A stretch of 64,000 nucleotides of DNA. It comes from an uncultured SAR86 cluster bacterium. Its GTDB lineage: Bacteria; Pseudomonadota; Gammaproteobacteria; Magnimaribacterales; AG-339-G14. Where the stretch lies: NCBI GenBank assembly GCA_902587545.1, contig CACILL010000002.1:124001-188000 (forward strand). The letters are read 5' to 3'. Shown here piece by piece: positions 58,092-64,000 of the stretch. Under the pieces are notes generated by a model that was not told where the DNA came from, made no database searches, and saw nothing but the letters and a program-made list of their open reading frames with translations. A program made the translations under genes and the position numbers. Within the stretch, counting starts at the first letter, position 1; the number at the start of each line of letters is the position of its first letter.

Positions 58092-58513
58092 TAGTCATTA
58101 TTTCTTCTGCTTTTGAAGTCATCTATCGCCCTATGGATAGCTTCTTCAGCAAGGACACTACAGTGGATTTTTATTGCTGGTAATTCAAGAATATCAACGA
58201 TTTCTTGATTTGAAATATTTTGAGCTTCTTCTAAAGTTTTTCCTTTGAGCATATCTATAAGCTCTCCGCTAGAGGCAATTGCTGAACCACAACCATAGGT
58301 CTTGAATTTGGCATCTACAATTTTATTAGTACCATCTATGTTTTCACATTTAATTTGAAGCTTCATGACGTCTCCACAAGCAGGAGCTCCAACTATACCT
58401 GTACCAACTCTGTGAAAGTCTTTATCTCCAGGCTTCCATCTTCCTACACTTGCTTCTTTAGGATTTTTTAATGTTTGTTCAAATTTGTCTACTACTTTCT
58501 GTGAATAAGCCAT
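58091..58513 (-). CDS. iscU: Fe-S cluster scaffold IscU
   Basis: 140 residues. Cluster ligands are Cys46 (GAPACGDVM, with Asp48), Cys75 (TYGCGSAIAS) and Cys118 with His117 (KIHCSVLAEEA). The HscA-recognition motif, LPPVK in E. coli, reads LPAIK at 111-115. An N-terminal insertion of about 12 residues lies around 15-35. It assembles clusters from IscS sulfur. No hscA or hscB gene is in the cluster. Confidence 0.97.
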   Translation of the reverse strand: MAYSQKVVDKFEQTLKNPKEASVGRWKPGDKDFHRVGTGIVGAPACGDVMKLQIKCENIDGTNKIVDAKFKTYGCGSAIASSGELIDMLKGKTLEEAQNISNQEIVDILELPAIKIHCSVLAEEAIHRAIDDFKSRRNND

Positions 58514-58540
58514 TGGTTCCTCGCAGTTAAAATTTTTAAA

Positions 58541-59746
58541 TTATGCCCACTCTATTTTATCTAAATCTACGCCATCTTGATACATTTCCCATAGCGGAGA
58601 GATTTCTCTGAGTTTGTTAACAGAATCTTTCACAAGCTCTACAGTCTGTTTGACCTCTTGTTCCTTTGTGAACCTTCCAAAAGAGAATCTTATCGAGCTA
58701 TGAGCAAGTTCATCTTTTCTTCCCAAGGCTCTTAAAACATAAGAAGGTTCAAGACTGGCAGAAGTACAAGCAGAGCCAGATGAAACTGCAATATTTTTTA
58801 ATGCCATTATAAGAGACTCGCCTTCAACAAAGTTAAATGACATGTTAAAAATTCCTGGAAATGTATTATCAATTGCTCCATTTATATAAACTTCTTCCAT
58901 ATCTTTTAGTCCGTTCCACAAAATGTCTCTGTATTTAGAAAGATTTTTAAAATCTTCTGACATTTTTTCTTTGGCAAGCTTAAAAGCTTCGCCCATTCCA
59001 ACAATCTGATGAGTTGGGAGAGTTCCAGCTCTGATACCTCTTTCTTGGCCCCCACCATGGAATAAAGGTTGCAAACGCACCCTAGGCTTCCTTCTGATGT
59101 ATAACGCTCCAATCCCCTTAGGACCGTATATTTTATGGGCAGAAAATGACATTAAATCAACTTCTAAATTCTCAATATCAATTGGAATCTTCCCTGCGCT
59201 TTGAGCTGCATCAACATGAAAGATACTCCCATTTTGTTTTACAATTTTTCCTATAGCCTCAATGTCATTTATAACGCCTATTTCATTATTAATATGCATT
59301 AAAGAAACTAAAACGGTATCCTCTCTTAGGGCTGCTTCAACAGACTCAGGTGTAATAATTCCATCATTGTTTGGCTCTAAATAAGTGACTTCATAAGATT
59401 CGCTTTCAAGTTGTCTACATACATCTAAGACCGCTTTGTGTTCAATTTTAGAAGTGATTATGTGTTTACCTTTGTCAGAGTAAAAATATGCTGCGCCTTT
59501 GATTGCTAAATTATCTGATTCAGTAGCTCCAGAAGTCCAAATTATTTCTCTGGGATCACAGTTAATTAAGTTAGCAACGTTTACTCTAGCCTCCTCAACC
59601 AATTCTTCAGCTTTCCAGCCAAAAACATGTGATCTAGATCCAGAGTTGCCAAAGGCTCCATCGACTGATAAGCATTCTTTCATTTTATCTACTACCAAAG
59701 AATCAACTGGAGTAGTAGAAGCATAATCAAAATAATAAGTATTCAT
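58541..59746 (-). CDS. iscS: Cysteine desulfurase IscS
   Basis: 401 residues. The PLP lysine is in [12 protein letters not shown] and the persulfide Cys in [17 protein letters not shown], within the extended loop of group I desulfurases. It supplies sulfur to IscU and TusA. It is the first gene of the isc operon. No iscR precedes it; the divergent KOR operon begins 168 bases away. Confidence 0.98.
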   Translation of the reverse strand: MNTYYFDYASTTPVDSLVVDKMKECLSVDGAFGNSGSRSHVFGWKAEELVEEARVNVANLINCDPREIIWTSGATESDNLAIKGAAYFYSDKGKHIITSKIEHKAVLDVCRQLESESYEVTYLEPNNDGIITPESVEAALREDTVLVSLMHINNEIGVINDIEAIGKIVKQNGSIFHVDAAQSAGKIPIDIENLEVDLMSFSAHKIYGPKGIGALYIRRKPRVRLQPLFHGGGQERGIRAGTLPTHQIVGMGEAFKLAKEKMSEDFKNLSKYRDILWNGLKDMEEVYINGAIDNTFPGIFNMSFNFVEGESLIMALKNIAVSSGSACTSASLEPSYVLRALGRKDELAHSSIRFSFGRFTKEQEVKQTVELVKDSVNKLREISPLWEMYQDGVDLDKIEWA

Positions 59747-59790
59747 TTCATCAAAATTTGGCTGAATGGTACCACGAAAACAATAATCTA

Positions 59791-59908
59791 AAAAGGTACA
59801 TTTAATTAAAAGCTAACATTTCATAAACATATTACTTAGTATTGTACCTTTTAAATAAAAATACTATAATCATTATCAAATAGCGCTGTGAGATGAATAT
59901 AAGGTACA
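59791..59908. repeat. Three AAGGTACA repeats in the iscS / KOR divergent region
   Basis: AAAAGGTACA (59791-59800) and its perfect inverse TGTACCTTTT (59843-59852) form a 10-base inverted repeat with 42 bases between. A third direct copy, AAGGTACA, lies at 59901-59908, just before the ATG at 59915. They could be operator sites for the two divergent operons, or recombinase-binding sites linked to the integrase-like leader. The function is not shown. Confidence 0.5.
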
Positions 59909-59914
59909 CTTTAA

Positions 59915-61945
59915 ATGTCTGATAAAAAATACTTATTTAAAAGAAACAATGTATGGTGGGTGAAACTTGCTGTACCTTTGTCTCTAAGAAGTGAATTAGG
60001 CTATGATTTAAGAAGAACTACTGGTGAGAAAGATTTAGATAAGGCCATACCTATCAGAGATAAAATTATTGAAGAATTCAAAACTGAATTTCAAATAAGG
60101 AAAGTTAATGCAGATGATAAAGGCATCGTGCTTCGAGGGACTGAGCACATGCAAAAAACTGATATTTCTGATCCGCAATATTTTCATAAGGTAGTTGATT
60201 GCCAATATGCATGCCCTGCTCACACCAATGTTCCTGAATATATTCGTCTGATTGCTCAAAAAAAATATGATGATGCATACATGCTTAACTGGGAATCTAA
60301 CGTATTTCCAGGAATACTTGGAAGAACATGTGATAGGCCATGTGAACCTGCATGTCGTAGAGGGAGAACTCACGATAAGCCAGTAGCTATCTGTAGATTA
60401 AAGAGGGTCACTTATGATTATAAAAATGACATTGATCCTTATCTCCCTGATATTCCAAAAGTTAAAAATGGTAAAAAAATTGGCCTTATTGGTGCAGGTC
60501 CTGCTTCCTTGACAGTGGCCAGAGACTTATTACCCCTAGGATATGAAGTTACTATTTTTGAGAAAGATAATAAACCTGGTGGATTAATGAGAACTAATAT
60601 TCCTTCATTTAGGCTTCCTGCAGAAGTATTAGATGAAGAGGTTTACAGAATAATAAAAATGGGAGCTGAACTTAAAACTAATTCTTACATTGATAGCTTG
60701 GAAAAAGTCATTGATTCTTTTGATGCTGTATTTGTTGGCACAGGAGCTCCTAAAGGTAAAGATCTTGAATTACCTGGCAGAAGAGAAGCTAGCGAAAATA
60801 TTCATATTGGAATCGATTGGTTAACTAGTATTGCTTTCGAACATACCAAATCAATAGGTAAGAAAGTAATTGTCATTGGTGGTGGAAATACTGCTATGGA
60901 TTGTTGTAGAACAGCCATTAGATTAGGAGCGGATGACGTTATGGTGACTGTTAGAAGTCCAAAATCAGACATGAAAGCATCTGATTGGGAGTTAGAAGAA
61001 GCTATTGATGAGGGAATTCCTATTCTGGATAACACTTCTCCAAAAGAATTTTTACTAGATGATGATGGCAAGCTTAAGGGAATGAAATTTGAAAAAATGG
61101 AAGCTCAATATACCGATGGCAAAAGAAAGCTGATTCCTACTGGCGAAGAAATAATTATTGAGTGCGACGACGTTCTTTTGGCAATTGGTCAAGATAATGC
61201 TTTTCCATGGATAGAAAAGAATATCGGAATTGATTTTAATGAATGGGACTGTCCTATTGTTGATAAAACTACAATGCAGTCTTCTCATCCAAAAGTCTTT
61301 TTTGGTGGTGATGCTGCCTGGGGACCTGAAAACATCATATGGGCTGTCGCGCACGGCCATCAAGCTGCTATTTCTATAGATAATTTTTGTAGTGAAGTTG
61401 ATTTATTCGATAGACCTCCACCGCTAACAAATTTAGTGAGTCAAAAAATGGGAATTCATGAATGGTCTTATGACAATGATATTTCTCAAGAAGCTCGACT
61501 GGAAGTTCCTCATGCAGATTTAAAACAAGCTCTAAATGATCTTAAAATGGAAGTTGAGCTAGGCTTTGATGAGAAACTCGCACTCGATGAAGCACAGAGA
61601 TGTCTAAATTGTGATATGCAGACAGTTTTTCAAGAAAAACTATGTATAGAGTGTGATGCTTGTGTTGATATTTGTCCCACAGACTGTATTACATTCACTA
61701 CAAATGACACTGAAGAAAAGGTTAGAGAAAAACTCAGAGTACCGGCTTTGAATTTGGATCAAGATCTTTATGTATCGGGAAAACTGGCCACAGGGAGAGT
61801 CATGATTAAAGACGAGGATATGTGCGTTCATTGTGGATTGTGTGCAGAAAGGTGTCCGACGGGAGCTTGGGATATTCAAAAAAATAATTATATTGAAGCG
61901 CATAACCTAAACAAAGGTAGAGTTAAAGCCAAGGAAGTTGCTTAG
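59915..61945 (+). CDS. NAD(P)-linked Fe-S flavoprotein subunit of 2-oxoacid oxidoreductase (KorC-like) with integrase-like leader
   Basis: 676 residues from ATG 59915. Residues about 5-63 (YLFKRNNVWWVKLAVP, RRTTGEKDLDKA) look like the N-terminal DNA-binding domain of a tyrosine recombinase. From about residue 85 the protein is a GltD-like flavoprotein. It has N-terminal Cys clusters (VVDCQYACPAHTN; GRTCDRPCEPACRRG), an FAD loop IGLIGAGPASL (189-199) and a nucleotide loop VIVIGGGNTAMD (318-329). Two 4Fe-4S motifs end it (CIECDACVDICP at 577, CVHCGLCAERCP at 637). An ATG at 60149 with GAGGGA eight bases upstream starts just before the flavoprotein part and may be the real start. It probably exchanges electrons between NAD(P) and the oxidoreductase encoded next, and overlaps it by one base. 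Confidence 0.8.
   Translation: MSDKKYLFKRNNVWWVKLAVPLSLRSELGYDLRRTTGEKDLDKAIPIRDKIIEEFKTEFQIRKVNADDKGIVLRGTEHMQKTDISDPQYFHKVVDCQYACPAHTNVPEYIRLIAQKKYDDAYMLNWESNVFPGILGRTCDRPCEPACRRGRTHDKPVAICRLKRVTYDYKNDIDPYLPDIPKVKNGKKIGLIGAGPASLTVARDLLPLGYEVTIFEKDNKPGGLMRTNIPSFRLPAEVLDEEVYRIIKMGAELKTNSYIDSLEKVIDSFDAVFVGTGAPKGKDLELPGRREASENIHIGIDWLTSIAFEHTKSIGKKVIVIGGGNTAMDCCRTAIRLGADDVMVTVRSPKSDMKASDWELEEAIDEGIPILDNTSPKEFLLDDDGKLKGMKFEKMEAQYTDGKRKLIPTGEEIIIECDDVLLAIGQDNAFPWIEKNIGIDFNEWDCPIVDKTTMQSSHPKVFFGGDAAWGPENIIWAVAHGHQAAISIDNFCSEVDLFDRPPPLTNLVSQKMGIHEWSYDNDISQEARLEVPHADLKQALNDLKMEVELGFDEKLALDEAQRCLNCDMQTVFQEKLCIECDACVDICPTDCITFTTNDTEEKVREKLRVPALNLDQDLYVSGKLATGRVMIKDEDMCVHCGLCAERCPTGAWDIQKNNYIEAHNLNKGRVKAKEVA
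60135..60151 (+). promoter_or_regulatory. Candidate true start of the KorC-like gene with Shine-Dalgarno
   Basis: GAGGGA (60135-60140) lies eight bases before ATG 60149 (MQKTDISDPQYF). The next residues, YFHKVVDCQ, are where recognisable flavoprotein sequence begins. The upstream ATG at 59915 has only a weak AAGG ten bases before it. Confidence 0.55.
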
Positions 61946-63778
61946 TGGAAAATCCTGTTAAAGTAGATCCCATTAATTCACTTAATGACTTTGTCATCAA
62001 ATTTGCAAATGTAAATGGAACAGGTTCTGCAAGTGCCAACCAAATGTTTGCTAAGTCTATCTTTAGGATGGGAATACCCATTAGTCCAAAAAATATTTTT
62101 CCCTCAAATATCCAAGGTTTGCCTACTTGGTTTGAAGTCAGAGTAAATAATAAGGGGTACTTGGGTAGTAGAGGTGGCGTAGATATTGCTGTTGCTATGA
62201 ATCCACAAACTTATTCTCAAGACGTTGAGGAAATTTCAGAAGGTGGTTACCTTCTTTATGATTCAACTTGGAAAAGAAATTTTAATAGGGAAGACATTAC
62301 TATTATTGAAATACCTTTAACGCAACTTTGTGTAGATTCTTTTACTAATGCAAAACAAAGAGCGTTATTTAAAAATATCGCATATGTAGGTGCATTATCA
62401 CCTCTTTTAGAAATTGAATATGAAGTTCTTGAGAAATTAATTTCAGAGCAATTCGTTAGCAAGCCTGCTCTTATTGAACCAAATATAAAAGCTTTAAACA
62501 TAGGAAGAGACTACGTTTTAAAGAATTTACCTTATCCACTAGGAATTAATGTAAAGAGAGAAGATAAGCTTAAAGATAAAATACTTGTTTCTGGAAATGA
62601 CGCATGTGGATTAGGAGCAGTCTATGGTGGAGCTACATTTTGCTCTTGGTATCCAATAACTCCGTCTACCTCTGTTGCTGAAGGCTTCGAAAAATACGCT
62701 TCAAAGTATAGGGTTGATCCTCAGTCGGGTAAAAATAATTATATAAGTGTTCAAGCTGAAGATGAATTAGCTGCAGTTGGAATGGCGATAGGCGCCAACT
62801 GGAATGGTGCAAGAGGCTTCACAGCAACTAGCGGTCCAGGTATTTCCTTGATGAGTGAATTTTTAGGTCTAGCTTACTTTGCAGAAGTACCTCTTGTTCT
62901 TTTCAATATTCAAAGGGGGGGGACCTTCGACTGGAATGCCAACCAGAACTCAACAATCAGATATTCTTTCTTGTGCTTATGCTTCACATGGAGACACTAA
63001 ACATGTGCTTTTATTTCCTGAAGATCCTCAGGAGTGTTTTGAGTTCTCTGCAGAAGCTTTTAATTTAGCCGAAAGATTACAAACTCCTGTATTTGTGATT
63101 AGTGACTTAGATATTGGAATGAATGATTGGGTTACAGATAAATTTGAATGGGATGATGAACAAAAATATGACAGAGGAAAAGTTCTAAAAGCTGAAGATT
63201 TAGATCAAATGGATAATTTTGGAAGGTATTTAGATGTTGACGATGATGGGATTTGTTATCGAACTTATCCTGGAACTCATCCTGAGAAGGGAGCATTCTT
63301 TACAAGAGGAACATCTCACGATGAATATGCTAGGTATACAGAAAATGGAGACATCAATGAACAAACCTTAACAAGATTGGTTAAAAAATTTAGGACCGCG
63401 TCTGAATTAGTTCCTAATCCAATAATCAATCTTTCTGAAAAGCAAGGAAGTTCTGGAGTAATTTTTTATGGCAGCACATCTGCAGCTATGTATGAAGCTA
63501 AAGATATTCTAAATGAAAATAATATTGAAGTAGATCTAATGAGAATTAGATCTTTCCCTTTCAACTTAGATGTATGGGAATTTATTGAAAACCATGACCT
63601 TATCTATGTGATTGAACAAAATAGAGATAGTCAAATGAGAACCTTAATTATGGCTGAAGGCGGAATTTCAGCAGAAAAACTTAGATCACTAGTTTGGTTT
63701 AACGGCGACCCGATTCAAGCAAAATTTATTGCTAAGAAAATATATGAAAGAGAATCACAACAAACCCTTATCACATGA
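61945..63778 (+). CDS. korA: 2-oxoacid:ferredoxin oxidoreductase, fused gamma-alpha subunit, frameshifted
   Basis: Starts at GTG 61945, overlapping the previous stop. Residues about 1-185 are the gamma domain. The alpha domain follows, with YPITPSTSVAEG and AEDELAAVGMAIGAN. The reading frame breaks at a run of eight G (62915-62922). After VLFNIQR the family sequence GGPSTGMPTRTQQSD continues only in the +1 frame, so one G is surplus. With seven G the gene would encode 610 residues, the normal length. Fragments are 61945-63000 and a frame beginning upstream of the shift and ending 63778. It oxidises 2-oxoglutarate or another 2-oxoacid with CoA, reducing ferredoxin. The substrate is inferred. 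Confidence 0.85.
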
Positions 63779-64000
63779 GTTACTTTAAACCAATAAATAA
63801 ACATCCTAATTTAGAAAAAAATAAATTAGGTCTCACAAGAAGAGATTATGAAGGTGGTGTTTCCACCCTGTGTGCTGGATGTGGCCATGATTCAATAAGT
63901 GCATGCATCATTGAAGCCTGTTTTAGGTTAAACATAGAAGCTTACAAAGTGGCAAAATTATCTGGAATTGGATGTTCTTCAAAAGCTCCTGCATACTTTT
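63775..64000 (+). CDS. korB: 2-oxoacid:ferredoxin oxidoreductase beta subunit (partial)
   Basis: Begins at ATG 63775, overlapping the korA stop (ATGA), and runs off the window after 75 codons. The visible part has LCAGCGHDSISACI and KLSGIGCSSKAPAYF, the cluster- and TPP-binding start of the KorB-type beta subunit. It completes a flavoprotein-alpha-beta operon. Confidence 0.9.
   Translation, partial: MSYFKPINKHPNLEKNKLGLTRRDYEGGVSTLCAGCGHDSISACIIEACFRLNIEAYKVAKLSGIGCSSKAPAYF

Noticed and set aside
60035-60373. 112-codon minus-strand frame opposite the KorC-like gene
   Set aside because: It lies wholly within the well-supported plus-strand coding sequence and has no recognisable domain.
62879-63778. 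The second frame of korA as an independent gene starting at 62879
   Set aside because: Its first residues overlap the other frame and are not family-like. Similarity begins exactly after the G8 tract, so it is the rest of the same gene.

Overview
The window is a gene-dense, AT-rich bacterial chromosome segment. It is almost certainly from a gammaproteobacterium, and most like the small-genome, low-GC marine lineages such as SAR86; the clade is my inference. The class is supported by gene order: rpsP-rimM-trmD-rplS, xerD-dsbC, prfB-lysS, murJ-ribF-ileS-lspA-ispH, sdhCDAB-sucCD, and iscS-iscU-...-iscX-ndk-rodZ-ispG-hisS-yfgM-bamB-der, all arranged much as in Escherichia coli or Pseudomonas but with genes missing. 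Genes abut or overlap by a few bases, no stretch above 300 bases lacks a gene, and I found no tRNA, rRNA, insertion sequence or CRISPR array. Layout: 1-3650 holds the end of a phosphodiesterase gene, a lipid-type SDR, a thiolase-like gene and malate dehydrogenase. 3691-6494 is an envelope cluster with a lipoprotein, a PrsW-type protease, a pentameric ligand-gated ion channel carrying an extra PDZ-like N-terminal domain, and a small membrane protein. 6496-9300 is an unrecognised cassette of a secreted VWA-like protein, a coiled-coil membrane protein and three very small genes. It is contiguous with a DUF6285 / APH-kinase / acyl-CoA dehydrogenase set (9535-12045) that resembles gamma-hydroxyacid catabolism. 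12051-22771 is a long minus-strand run: translation and tRNA/ribosome genes, prfB with its programmed frameshift, threonine biosynthesis, dsbC and xerD. It begins with an rpsP whose product has a long acidic repeat tail. 22874-29639 carries a CNNM/CBS transporter, a PuuD-like membrane protein, groES-groEL, and peptidoglycan-recycling genes (ampG, ampD). 29629-40710 runs through dadA, ispH, lspA, ileS, ribF, murJ, msrB, a desaturase, pdxB and an acyltransferase with an apparent non-AUG start. 40757-45037 is a plus-strand set: MATE transporter, tusA, CurA-type reductase, alpha-glucosidase. 45049-50361 is the sdh-suc operon, without sucAB. 50397-59746 runs from der back to the isc genes, where fdx and iscA are fused, hscBA and iscR are absent, and the HscA-binding motif of IscU is altered. 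59915-64000 is a divergent operon for a 2-oxoacid:ferredoxin oxidoreductase with an NAD(P)H-type flavoprotein subunit. Its first reading frame begins with an integrase-like N-terminal piece, and its alpha-subunit gene is broken by one extra G in a G8 tract. How they fit together: sdhCDAB-sucCD without sucAB, beside a KOR-type enzyme, suggests a TCA cycle that may oxidise 2-oxoglutarate through ferredoxin, served by the neighbouring Fe-S assembly genes. The strongest unusual items are the PDZ-like/channel fusion, the S16 repeat tail with its own internal start signal, the Fdx-IscA fusion with LPAIK in IscU, and the integrase-like leader on the KOR flavoprotein.
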